Below the pieces are notes generated by a model. It worked only from the letters and a program-made list of their open reading frames with translations. It did no database searches and was not told the origin of the DNA. Shown piece after piece: positions 1 to 6,652 of a DNA stretch of 21,952 nucleotides. This stretch comes from Oscillospiraceae bacterium. Lineage in GTDB: Bacteria > Bacillota > Clostridia > Oscillospirales > Ruminococcaceae. Every line of letters starts with the position of its first letter. The first letter of the stretch is position 1. The translations under genes were made by a program, and so were the position numbers. The stretch covers positions 1 through 21,952 of the forward strand of contig JAEDMB010000014.1 of assembly GCA_016303235.1 (NCBI GenBank), in the 5' to 3' direction.

Positions 1-1275
1 AAAGAACACTTAAAGGAAATTCAGAGCGAACTCGCTGAAATGCGTGAAAAATTCAAGGCTATGAAAGCCCAGTGGGAAAACGAAAAATCCGGTATCACTG
101 AAATTCAGAAAATCCGTGAGGAAATCGAAAAAACCAATGCCAATATCGAAAAAGCTGAACGTGAATATGACCTTGACAAGGCTGCTGAACTTAAATACGG
201 AAAACTTCCATCACTTAAAAAGCGTCTTGAATCCCTTGAAAACAGCTCCGACAAAAATCAGAATCATCTCCTCCGTGATAAAGTTACCGAAGAAGAAATC
301 GCAAACATCGTATGTCGTTGGACTGGTATTCCTGTATCAAAATTAATGGAGGGCGAAAAGGAAAAAATAATTCACCTTGAAGAACTCCTTCACAAGAGAG
401 TTATCGGTCAGGATGAGGCTGTTCAGAAAGTAAGCGAGGCTATACTCCGTTCAAGAGCAGGCATACAGAATCCCGACAGGCCTATTGGTTCATTCCTTTT
501 CTTAGGCCCTACGGGTGTAGGCAAAACCGAACTTGCAAAAGCTCTTTCCGAAATTCTTTTCGATGACGAAAAGAATATGATTAGAATCGATATGAGCGAA
601 TATATGGAAAAATTCAGTGTCAGCCGTCTGATTGGAGCTCCTCCAGGATATGTCGGATATGACGAGGGCGGTCAGCTTACCGAGGCAGTAAGACGCAAGC
701 CCTATTCCGTAATTCTCTTTGATGAAGTCGAAAAAGCTCACCCCGATGTATTCAACATTCTTCTTCAGGTTCTTGATGACGGCAGAATTACCGATTCTCA
801 GGGCAGAACAGTAGATTTCAAGAATACTGTCATAATCCTTACTTCAAATCTCGGTTCACCATATATTCTTGACGGCATAGACGATAACGGAGATATTACC
901 GATGATGCTAAAAAACAGGTTGACAATCTTCTTAAACAGCAGTTCAGACCCGAATTTTTAAACCGTCTCGATGAAATTGTATTCTATAAACCGCTTGCAA
1001 AAGCTCAGATTTCACAGATTGTTGACCTTATGCTTGCTGACCTCCAGAAACGTCTTGACGACAAGCATATTAAACTTGAAGTAAGCGATTCCGCAAAATC
1101 CTATATTATTGACTGCGGATATGACCCGAGCTTTGGTGCAAGACCTCTCAGAAGATTTATTCAGAGCCATGTTGAAACTCTCATAGCTAAGGAAATTATA
1201 AAATCCAACATCTCCGCCGGTGATACTATCCGTATTGACCTGACAGACGGAAATCTTTCCGCAGGAGTTATATAA
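1..1275 (+). CDS. clpB: ATP-dependent disaggregase ClpB, 3' part (5' end outside window)
   Basis: ClpB is a cytoplasmic hexameric AAA+ chaperone that threads aggregated proteins through its pore, usually with DnaK. The reading frame is open to the left edge (KEHLKEIQSELAEMREKF precedes the first Met at position 40), so the gene is cut by the window and that Met is internal. What remains is the end of the coiled-coil middle domain (AEREYDLDKAAELKYGKLP is typical of ClpB rather than ClpC) and the whole second ATPase domain: Walker A GPTGVGKT, pore loop GYVGYDEGG, Walker B VILFDEVEKAHPDVFN, sensor 1 LTSNLGS and the C-terminal FGARPLRRFIQ small-domain motif. The N-terminal domain and first ATPase domain lie outside. 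The stop codon TAA overlaps the radA start as TAATG, which suggests translational coupling. Identification is secure; promoter and heat-shock control cannot be seen. Confidence 0.96.
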   Translation, partial: KEHLKEIQSELAEMREKFKAMKAQWENEKSGITEIQKIREEIEKTNANIEKAEREYDLDKAAELKYGKLPSLKKRLESLENSSDKNQNHLLRDKVTEEEIANIVCRWTGIPVSKLMEGEKEKIIHLEELLHKRVIGQDEAVQKVSEAILRSRAGIQNPDRPIGSFLFLGPTGVGKTELAKALSEILFDDEKNMIRIDMSEYMEKFSVSRLIGAPPGYVGYDEGGQLTEAVRRKPYSVILFDEVEKAHPDVFNILLQVLDDGRITDSQGRTVDFKNTVIILTSNLGSPYILDGIDDNGDITDDAKKQVDNLLKQQFRPEFLNRLDEIVFYKPLAKAQISQIVDLMLADLQKRLDDKHIKLEVSDSAKSYIIDCGYDPSFGARPLRRFIQSHVETLIAKEIIKSNISAGDTIRIDLTDGNLSAGVI

Positions 1276-2639
1276 TGGCAAAATCAAAATATATATACGT
1301 CTGTAACCAGTGCGGTTACGAAAGCTCCAAATGGAACGGAAAATGTCCCTCATGCAATTCATGGAACAGCTTTGAGGAGGAATTAAGGGGCGACACTTCA
1401 AAAGTGTCGTCCTTATCCGGTTCAGCAGACCTTTCGGATAAAATTACAGAGCTTGCCGAAATAGATTACAATTCCGATATAAGATATGATACAGGCTTGC
1501 AGGAACTCAACAGAGTTCTTGGCGGAGGACTCGTCAAAGGTTCAATTGTACTTCTCGGCGGTGAACCCGGTATAGGCAAGAGTACAATTCTTTTGCAGAT
1601 ATGTCAGTTTCTCGGAGATGACCACTCTATTCTGTATGTATCAGGAGAAGAATCCGCAAGACAAATCAAACTCCGTGCGGAACGTCTTTCCGTTGATTCG
1701 CAGAATTTATATATACTCACCGCAAACGATGCCGAAGCTGTATGCGACACCATAAGCAACAGCACTCCCGAAATCGTAATCATAGACTCAATACAGACTA
1801 TGAGTATACCGCATATTTCATCAAGTCCCGGCAGTCTTACACAAGTACGTGAATGTACAAATCTGTTTATGCGTACCGCCAAAGCCAAGGAAATACCAAT
1901 AATTATAGTAGGTCATGTAAATAAAGACGGTGCTATTGCAGGCCCTAAGGTTATGGAGCATATAGTCGATGCCGTTCTTTATTTTGAGGGCGACCGTCAT
2001 ATGAGTTACAGAATTTTACGTGCTGTGAAAAACCGTTTCGGCTCTACAAATGAAATAGGTGTTTTTGAAATGGCTGAATCCGGTCTGAAGGAAGTTGAAA
2101 ACCCTTCACAAATGCTACTTTCCGGCAGACCGCTTAACGTTTCCGGAACGTGTGTTTCATGTATCATGGAGGGTTCAAGACCTATTCTCGCAGAGGTTCA
2201 GGCTCTTGCATCAAAAACAAGCTATTCTGCTCCGAGACGTATGACAACGGGATTCGATTTCAACAGGCTTACTATAATTATAGCTGTTATGGAAAAGCGT
2301 ATCGGAATATTTATGAATACACTTGACATTTATCTTAATGTTGTCGGAGGATTTAAGCTTGATGAGCCTGCCGGTGATTTATCGGTAGCACTTGCAATAT
2401 ATTCCGGTATAATCGACCGCCCCATAAGTGAAAAGCTTATAGCATTCGGCGAAATAGGTCTCGGCGGTGAAATAAGAAGCGTTTCGCATATCATGCAGAG
2501 AATAAAAGAGGCTGAAAGAATGGGCTTTGAAGATTGTATTGTCCCCCGTCAGTCATTATCCGGAATAAATCAGAAGGATTTCAAAATAAATATAATAGGC
2601 GTAAGTACTCTTAAACAGGCTTTTTCAATCATAGAATAA
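1275..2639 (+). CDS. radA: DNA repair protein RadA (branch-migration ATPase)
   Basis: RadA (Sms) is a RecA-like DNA helicase that promotes branch migration and processing of recombination intermediates. The 454 residues match the family's usual length. Seen in order: a C4 zinc finger (C10, C13, C24, C27), a variable linker, a RecA-type ATPase core with Walker A GGEPGIGKST at about 95-104, the RadA-specific KNRFG motif at 252-256, and a C-terminal Lon-protease-like domain (PAGDLSVALAIYSG, GEIGLGGEIR). The start ATG shares one base with the clpB stop. The linker is encoded partly by a palindrome at 1385-1414 described separately. No clear terminator follows; a strong promoter for the next gene begins 33 bases downstream. 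Function is known for the family; coupling to clpB is inferred. Confidence 0.97.
   Translation: MAKSKYIYVCNQCGYESSKWNGKCPSCNSWNSFEEELRGDTSKVSSLSGSADLSDKITELAEIDYNSDIRYDTGLQELNRVLGGGLVKGSIVLLGGEPGIGKSTILLQICQFLGDDHSILYVSGEESARQIKLRAERLSVDSQNLYILTANDAEAVCDTISNSTPEIVIIDSIQTMSIPHISSSPGSLTQVRECTNLFMRTAKAKEIPIIIVGHVNKDGAIAGPKVMEHIVDAVLYFEGDRHMSYRILRAVKNRFGSTNEIGVFEMAESGLKEVENPSQMLLSGRPLNVSGTCVSCIMEGSRPILAEVQALASKTSYSAPRRMTTGFDFNRLTIIIAVMEKRIGIFMNTLDIYLNVVGGFKLDEPAGDLSVALAIYSGIIDRPISEKLIAFGEIGLGGEIRSVSHIMQRIKEAERMGFEDCIVPRQSLSGINQKDFKINIIGVSTLKQAFSIIE
1385..1414. repeat. Perfect-core palindrome inside radA coding sequence
   Basis: CGACACTT at 1391-1398 and AAGTGTCG at 1402-1409 are perfect inverted arms around a three-base CAA loop, and AAGG/CCTT flanks extend the stem. 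It encodes residues 37-46 of RadA (LRGDTSKVSS), the linker between zinc finger and ATPase core. The 11-mer GGGCGACACTT at 1388-1398 also occurs, on the minus strand, in the hairpin at 18956-18986. It could be a remnant of a small dispersed palindrome inserted in frame, or chance. Confidence 0.6.
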
Positions 2640-2671
2640 TAAATTTTCAGACAATTTTCACAAAAAACTTC

Positions 2672-2700
2672 TTGACATTCAATCACAAATGTGATATAAT
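2672..2700 (+). promoter_or_regulatory. Consensus sigma-A promoter of the rubrerythrin fusion gene
   Basis: TTGACA at 2672-2677 and TATAAT at 2695-2700 are separated by exactly 17 bases, and TGA directly before the -10 gives an extended -10 as well. This is a full-consensus promoter, so the downstream gene is probably held down by a repressor when not needed. The spacer contains the dyad listed separately. The start codon follows at 2728, giving a short leader of roughly 20 bases. Confidence 0.88.
2682..2695. promoter_or_regulatory. Candidate operator: dyad in promoter spacer
   Basis: ATCACA-AA-TGTGAT is a perfect 6-base inverted repeat with a 2-base centre, lying wholly between the -35 and -10 elements and touching the first base of the -10. 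A dimeric regulator bound here would occlude RNA polymerase. It does not match the PerR or Rex consensus as I know them, so the regulator is unidentified. Confidence 0.5.
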
Positions 2701-2727
2701 ATAGAAAATTTCTTCAAGGAGGTTCTT

Positions 2728-3897
2728 ATGAATAAAAAAGCAATGTTCAAAATAGGATACGGTCTTTACGTCCTTACAGCAAAAGAAAATGATTTCGATA
2801 ATGGCTGTATTATAAATACGGTTTCACAAGTCACTTCCACTCCGAACCGCATTTCAATTACTGTAAACAAGGCAAACAAAACTCATGACATGATTATGAA
2901 AACAGGCGAATTTAATGTATCAATACTTTCCGAAAAAGCTGATTTTTCAGTATTTGAAAGATTCGGCTTTCAGAGCGGTAAGGATACGGATAAATTTTCC
3001 GGATTTGAAAATACTGCTGTAAGCTCAAACGGTATAAAATATATAACCGGCTGTACAAATTCATATATTTCCGCAAGGCTTTTCCACGCTGTTGACCTCG
3101 GAACTCATACGCTTATGCTTGCTGATGTCACTGACTGCGATATTCTCTCTGATGATATATCTGTAACATATGACTACTATCACAGAAATATCAAGCCAAA
3201 AAATTCTGCTGTTCCGTCTGTCCCAAAGGGAAAGGTTGCTTACAGATGTAAAATATGCGGATATATCCACATTGCTGATGAACTTCCGCCCGATTTCGTC
3301 TGCCCGATTTGCAAGCACGGTGCTGATGATTTCGAAAAAATTATTGAAAATGGAGCTGATAATATGAATCTTAAAGGTACAAAAACAGAACAGAATCTGC
3401 TTTCCGCTTTTGCAGGTGAAAGTCAGGCAAGAAACAAATATACTTACTTCGCATCAGTTGCAAAGAAAGAGGGCTTTGAACAGATTGCTTCAATCTTCCT
3501 CCAGACTGCCGACAACGAAAAGGAACATGCTAAAATGTGGTTCAAAGCTCTGGGAGAACTCGGAGATACTGCAAAAAATCTCGCTGCCGCTGCTGACGGT
3601 GAAAACTACGAATGGACTGATATGTACGAACGTTTCGCAAAAGATGCCGAAGAAGAAGGTTTCTCCGAACTTGCTGAAAAATTCCGTGCAGTAGGAAAAA
3701 TCGAAAAGGCTCATGAAGAACGCTACCGTGCATTGCTTAATAATGTTGAAATGCAGAAGGTTTTTGAAAAATCAGAGGAAACTATGTGGGAATGTCGTAA
3801 CTGCGGTCACCTCGTAATCGGCAAAAAAGCTCCCGATGTATGCCCTGTATGCAATCACCCGCAGAGCTTTTTTGAAGTAAGAAAAGAAAATTATTGA
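2728..3897 (+). CDS. Flavin reductase-rubredoxin-rubrerythrin-rubredoxin fusion protein
   Basis: A 389-residue cytoplasmic oxygen/peroxide detoxification protein assembled from four modules. Residues about 1-160 are a flavin reductase-like FMN domain of the high-molecular-weight rubredoxin type. A rubredoxin-like knuckle follows (C174, C177, C192, C195). A rubrerythrin ferritin-like diiron domain starts at residue 213 ([11 protein letters not shown]), with ligand motifs GES, EKEH and EKAHEER. A C-terminal rubredoxin-like domain ends the protein (C356, C359, C372, C375). In known systems NAD(P)H electrons pass through flavin and rubredoxin iron to the diiron site, which reduces H2O2. Having all carriers in one chain implies a self-contained peroxidase, which is inferred. 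The start ATG has AAGGAGG five bases upstream. The Met of the rubrerythrin module has GGAG eight bases upstream, so a shorter product may also be made. The cyclophilin gene lies 18 bases downstream. Confidence 0.93.
   Translation: MNKKAMFKIGYGLYVLTAKENDFDNGCIINTVSQVTSTPNRISITVNKANKTHDMIMKTGEFNVSILSEKADFSVFERFGFQSGKDTDKFSGFENTAVSSNGIKYITGCTNSYISARLFHAVDLGTHTLMLADVTDCDILSDDISVTYDYYHRNIKPKNSAVPSVPKGKVAYRCKICGYIHIADELPPDFVCPICKHGADDFEKIIENGADNMNLKGTKTEQNLLSAFAGESQARNKYTYFASVAKKEGFEQIASIFLQTADNEKEHAKMWFKALGELGDTAKNLAAAADGENYEWTDMYERFAKDAEEEGFSELAEKFRAVGKIEKAHEERYRALLNNVEMQKVFEKSEETMWECRNCGHLVIGKKAPDVCPVCNHPQSFFEVRKENY
3352..3366 (+). promoter_or_regulatory. Possible internal ribosome binding site and start for rubrerythrin module
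   Basis: GGAG at 3352-3355 is followed, after eight bases, by the in-frame ATG at 3364-3366. That codon is where free-standing rubrerythrins normally begin. The site may be a relic of the gene fusion or may still produce a 177-residue rubrerythrin. Confidence 0.4.
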
Positions 3898-3915
3898 TTT
3901 ATGAGGTATTTTTAA

Positions 3916-4386
3916 ATGGTTACTATTGAAATGGAAAACGGCAAGAAAATTAAAATTGAACTCTATCCGGAAATTGCTCCCATTACATGCGAAAACTTTG
4001 AAAAACTCGTTAAACAGGGATTCTATAACGGTCTTTGCTTCCATAGGGTTATCGAGGGATTTATGATTCAGGGAGGCTGTCCGAACGGTACAGGAACAGG
4101 TGACCCCGGCTGGAATATCAAGGGAGAATTTTCTGCAAACGGTGTCAAAAATGACCTTAAGCACGAAAGAGGAGTTATTTCAATGGCTCGTGCTATGAAT
4201 CCTGATTCAGCAGGTTCACAGTTCTTTATAATGCATGAGGACGCTCCGCACCTTGACGGTCAGTATGCGTCATTCGGCAGAGTTGTCGAGGGTATGGACG
4301 TTGTTGACGAAATCGCTCTCACTCCGACAGATTACAACGACAGACCAAGAACTCCCCAGATTATGAAATCGGTAACAATAGAATAA
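3916..4386 (+). CDS. ppiB: Cyclophilin-type peptidyl-prolyl cis-trans isomerase
   Basis: A single-domain cyclophilin of 156 residues, the normal size for the small cytoplasmic bacterial form; no signal peptide or membrane segment is visible. It catalyses cis-trans isomerisation of prolyl bonds during folding. Family motifs seen: FHRVIEGFMIQGG (catalytic Arg in FHR), GTGTGDPGW, ISMARAMNPDSAGSQFFI and a C-terminal LDGQYASFGRVVEGMDVVDEI. It begins 18 bases after the rubrerythrin fusion, with GAGG nine bases before the ATG and no intervening terminator, so the two genes are probably co-transcribed, placing a foldase with an oxidative-stress enzyme. A strong terminator follows. Confidence 0.95.
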   Translation: MVTIEMENGKKIKIELYPEIAPITCENFEKLVKQGFYNGLCFHRVIEGFMIQGGCPNGTGTGDPGWNIKGEFSANGVKNDLKHERGVISMARAMNPDSAGSQFFIMHEDAPHLDGQYASFGRVVEGMDVVDEIALTPTDYNDRPRTPQIMKSVTIE

Positions 4387-4393
4387 ATTCCGA

Positions 4394-4430
4394 AAGGGCG
4401 GATTTTTAAAAAATCCGCTCTTATTTTTTT
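4394..4430 (+). terminator. Rho-independent terminator of the rubrerythrin-cyclophilin unit
   Basis: AAGGGCGGATTTTT pairs with AAAAATCCGCTCTT (one G-U), followed by TATTTTTTT. It lies immediately after the cyclophilin stop and reads on the + strand. Confidence 0.9.
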
Positions 4431-4431
4431 G

Positions 4432-4465
4432 CAAAAAAATATCCGGCATTTTTTACATGCCGGAT
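4432..4465 (-). terminator. Rho-independent terminator of the VTC-DUF4956 unit
   Basis: On the minus strand ATCCGGCAT and ATGCCGGAT form a perfect 9-bp stem with a 7-base loop, followed by a run of T (complement of the A-run at 4433-4439). Together with the + strand terminator it insulates the convergent units. Confidence 0.88.
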
Positions 4466-4490
4466 TATGGAAGGGATAATTTTGGAGAAA

Positions 4491-5216
4491 TCAGTTTTCA
4501 TATACCTTATCATCATACTTGAAATATACAAGAGTGACTGTAAGGTTTCCGTTCAAAGCTCTTATTTCATCAAGAAAAGCTTTCTGATTGAGGTCATCAT
4601 AAACATCAACACTGTAAATCAATTCGAAAAGCGTACCGAAATTTGTTGTCTTAACTCGTCTTAATTTATAGTAGCTTGTATACTTTTTAAGTATCGGGTC
4701 AAATACACCCTGATAGTCAAGATTTTCGGGGATTGCTATTTTAAGTGTCATATGATTAAGGCGACAGCCTCCGAAATTGAAATAATTAAGCACAAGGTTT
4801 ACTGCTCCGAGAATAATGAAAAATGCAATCGCAAAACCGATATATCCAAGACCGCATGCAACACCGGTAGCCATTGAATAGAATATATATGTAATGTCTC
4901 TCGGGTCACCCGGAATACTTCTGAATCTTACAAGTGCAAACGCTCCGGCAAGGCTTAAAGCTCCGTATGTTGTATTTATAAGCAGAAGTATAAGTGCTAC
5001 TACTGACGGGAGCATTATCATTGTGAGAACATAGCTCTGCGAATATCCTTCTTTTTTATGAGTAATAATGTAGATTAAGCTGATTAAAAAGCCAAGTATT
5101 ATTGATACGATTATGCAGAGCATAAACGAACCGGCAGTGACTGATGAGGCGTTCTGAGTTGTAACAGAGGGGTCAACAGTTTCAATAACATTTCCGAAAA
5201 ATCCATTTTTAAACAT
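4491..5216 (-). CDS. DUF4956 integral membrane protein
   Basis: A membrane protein of 241 residues. Hydrophobic segments lie at about 30-52, 60-82, 86-96 and 112-146, followed by a soluble C-terminal domain of about 95 residues. The hallmark GALSLAGAFALVRFRS-PGDPRD motif (about 85-107) identifies DUF4956. The frame extends to a GTG at 5225, but that codon overlaps the ribosome binding site; AAGGAG at 5230-5225 sits eight bases before the ATG at 5216, which is chosen. The start overlaps the end of the VTC-domain gene by 8 bases, so the two are translationally coupled. DUF4956 genes commonly sit beside VTC-domain polymerase genes. A role as membrane partner or channel for the polymer is inference; biochemical function is not known to me. 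Confidence 0.85.
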   Translation of the reverse strand: MFKNGFFGNVIETVDPSVTTQNASSVTAGSFMLCIIVSIILGFLISLIYIITHKKEGYSQSYVLTMIMLPSVVALILLLINTTYGALSLAGAFALVRFRSIPGDPRDITYIFYSMATGVACGLGYIGFAIAFFIILGAVNLVLNYFNFGGCRLNHMTLKIAIPENLDYQGVFDPILKKYTSYYKLRRVKTTNFGTLFELIYSVDVYDDLNQKAFLDEIRALNGNLTVTLVYFKYDDKVYEN

Positions 5217-5955
5217 AAGATACACTCCTTAAATTTCTGAGATTATTTTCAACATACATTTCGTAAGCTCTGCCGTATTTGGAAAAGCTTGTTTTGTAAA
5301 TTTTCAAATCGGAGAGGCATTTTATAAGCCATTCCGGAACAGAATCGGAAACCTTTACTTCCATAAGACGCTGATTTTCTCCGATAATCTGATTGCCGTA
5401 GCTTGGTGATGAAAGTACTAAATCGTCACGCCTTTCAGTAATAAGGCGGTCAAAGGTAAGGCGGAAATCGTGGTTATCCTTTCCGAAAAATGCACTTCTC
5501 TGATAGCTTATATACTGTTTCGGAACAACATTGTAATTTTCAAGAAAAGCATCAAGTTCCTTGAATACCTGATTGATAATATACTTGTCCGATTTTGGTT
5601 TTTCACGGGTATCGAGATAGCAGTCCGATTCGCCGAGAGTAAATGTAACACGTCTTTTCGCAACGACTCCGCCTATTTTCTTTTTGATTTCAAGAAATAC
5701 CGTATCATCAGGCTTTGCAGGTGAATAGTAGCTTCTGAGACGGATTTTTTCCTTATAGTAAGGCTTTGCAAGGGATTCCCTTATAAGAAAATCGTCCGGA
5801 GTATCGTAATATATATTATAAACTCCGTATTCCTTTCCGCCAATACAGAATTTATCGGGATTCATATACTTATGGATTTCATCAAGCATAGATTCATACT
5901 GTTTTACATCAAGCAGAAACTTTATTTCCTTTCTTGCAAAAGTATTTATAGCCAT
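5209..5955 (-). CDS. VTC-domain polyphosphate polymerase-like protein
   Basis: A soluble protein of 248 residues with the tunnel-fold VTC domain, which in yeast VTC4 makes polyphosphate from ATP. Seen: RKEIKF at 8-13, KIRLRSY at 70-76 (paired basic residues), FLEIKKK at 87-93, KRR at 100-102, YQR at 151-153, the acidic/basic LMEVK at 197-201 and SKYGRAYE near 225-232. These correspond to the basic tunnel lining and metal-binding glutamate. No transmembrane segment is present; the DUF4956 partner supplies the membrane part. The ribosome binding site AAAGGAG is 13 bases from the ATG, unusually far, and a six-codon out-of-frame ATG frame fits it better (see findings). Polymer synthesis by bacterial members is inferred from the fold, and the real substrate may differ. 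Confidence 0.87.
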   Translation of the reverse strand: MAINTFARKEIKFLLDVKQYESMLDEIHKYMNPDKFCIGGKEYGVYNIYYDTPDDFLIRESLAKPYYKEKIRLRSYYSPAKPDDTVFLEIKKKIGGVVAKRRVTFTLGESDCYLDTREKPKSDKYIINQVFKELDAFLENYNVVPKQYISYQRSAFFGKDNHDFRLTFDRLITERRDDLVLSSPSYGNQIIGENQRLMEVKVSDSVPEWLIKCLSDLKIYKTSFSKYGRAYEMYVENNLRNLRSVSYV

Positions 5956-6053
5956 AAAAACATTTCAGCTCCTTTGCTTTATCTTATATTGTGATTATAT
6001 AATACAAATCTTAAAACAACCTTAAAATTTTTGTACATTTTCAAATTTTTTCG

Positions 6054-6086
6054 AAAAAAAAGCACCTCAATAATGAGATGCTTTCA
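6054..6086 (-). terminator. Rho-independent terminator after the DUF6465 gene
   Basis: On the minus strand AGCATCTCA and TGAGGTGCT form a 9-bp stem (one G-U) with a four-base loop, followed by seven T. It lies about 20 bases after the DUF6465 stop and separates it from the VTC unit. Confidence 0.9.
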
Positions 6087-6103
6087 AAAAAATATTTTTT
6101 TAA

Positions 6104-6469
6104 TTAAAGGTCGATTTTACCCTTTTCATCGTCAACAACATAATAAACAGCATTATCTTCAAGCTTTACATAGAGGTTGACATTCTTTGGTGCTTTAACT
6201 CCGGAGAGCTTTTTAGCTTTTTCAAGGAGTTCTGAAACTGAAACTTCATTTCCGTAATACTGGATATAAACGTTTTCAGATGTTTTTGCAGTTGACTTTT
6301 TAACGGGAGCTTTAGTTGCCTTAGCAGTTTCAGCCTTAACGGGTTCAGCTGTAACTTCCTTAACAGGTTCAGCTTTAACTTCCTTAACGGGTTCGGCTGT
6401 AACTTCCTTAACGGGTTCAGTCTTAACAGGTTCAGCCTTTGGAGCAGACTTTACATTTCTTTTAGCCAT
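6104..6469 (-). CDS. DUF6465-type small protein with EPVKEVTA repeats
   Basis: The 121-residue product has two parts. Residues 1-62 are a low-complexity Lys/Glu/Pro/Ala/Val/Thr tail with four near-identical eight-residue units (EPVKEVTA type, residues 18-49). Residues about 66-121 are a small folded domain beginning NVYIQYYGNEVSVSELLEKAKK and ending in a beta-rich VYYVVDDEKGKIDL, as in the uncharacterised DUF6465 family of Clostridia. The frame is open upstream to 6520, but AGGAGGT at 6486-6480 lies ten bases before the ATG at 6469, and the upstream part lies over the leader, so 6469 is the start. The tail resembles histone-like Ala/Lys/Pro tails; nucleic-acid or surface binding is a guess. 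It has its own consensus promoter and terminator, so it is an independent, probably well expressed unit. No signal peptide is present. Confidence 0.85.
   Translation of the reverse strand: MAKRNVKSAPKAEPVKTEPVKEVTAEPVKEVKAEPVKEVTAEPVKAETAKATKAPVKKSTAKTSENVYIQYYGNEVSVSELLEKAKKLSGVKAPKNVNLYVKLEDNAVYYVVDDEKGKIDL
6323..6418 (-). repeat. 24-bp tandem repeat, four units, inside the DUF6465 gene
   Basis: Four consecutive eight-codon units encode EPVKEVTA, EPVKEVKA, EPVKEVTA and EPVKAETA. They are nearly identical at the DNA level, so slippage could change the copy number between strains. Confidence 0.85.
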
Positions 6470-6500
6470 AGTTAAAATTACCTCCTGATTTTTTTCAAAA

Positions 6501-6518
6501 GCCGTGAAAAACCACGGC
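6501..6518 (-). promoter_or_regulatory. 5' leader hairpin of the DUF6465 gene
   Basis: GCCGTG and CACGGC form a 6-bp GC-rich stem with a six-base loop, within about ten bases of the expected transcript 5' end. On the minus strand TTTT follows. It may protect the 5' end or act as a weak attenuator. Confidence 0.5.
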
Positions 6519-6531
6519 AATCCATACTTTT

Positions 6532-6560
6532 ATTATATACCTGAAATGATGTTTTGTCAA
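6532..6560 (-). promoter_or_regulatory. Consensus sigma-A promoter of the DUF6465 gene
   Basis: On the minus strand TTGACA (6560-6555) and TATAAT (6537-6532) are separated by 17 bases. Both hexamers match consensus, predicting strong transcription of the small gene that begins about 60 bases downstream. Confidence 0.88.
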
Positions 6561-6652
6561 GAATTTTCCATAAAAATAGCCAAAACGCTTAAATATGATA
6601 TATAATCAGCATAATTTTTTAGATAAAATACAATTTAAAAATTTATTTACAG

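Noticed and set aside
4467..4664. 65-codon + strand frame after the convergent terminators
   Set aside because: It overlaps the minus-strand terminator and the DUF4956 3' end, lacks a ribosome binding site and has no family resemblance.
5994..6019. Sigma-A promoter for the VTC-DUF4956 unit
   Set aside because: A good TATAAT is present at 5999-5994 (minus strand), but the only TTG-type -35 lies 14 bases away, too close; no confident call can be made.
6338..6425. CRISPR-like short repeats
   Set aside because: The repeats are contiguous, in frame and encode EPVKEVTA units; there are no spacers.
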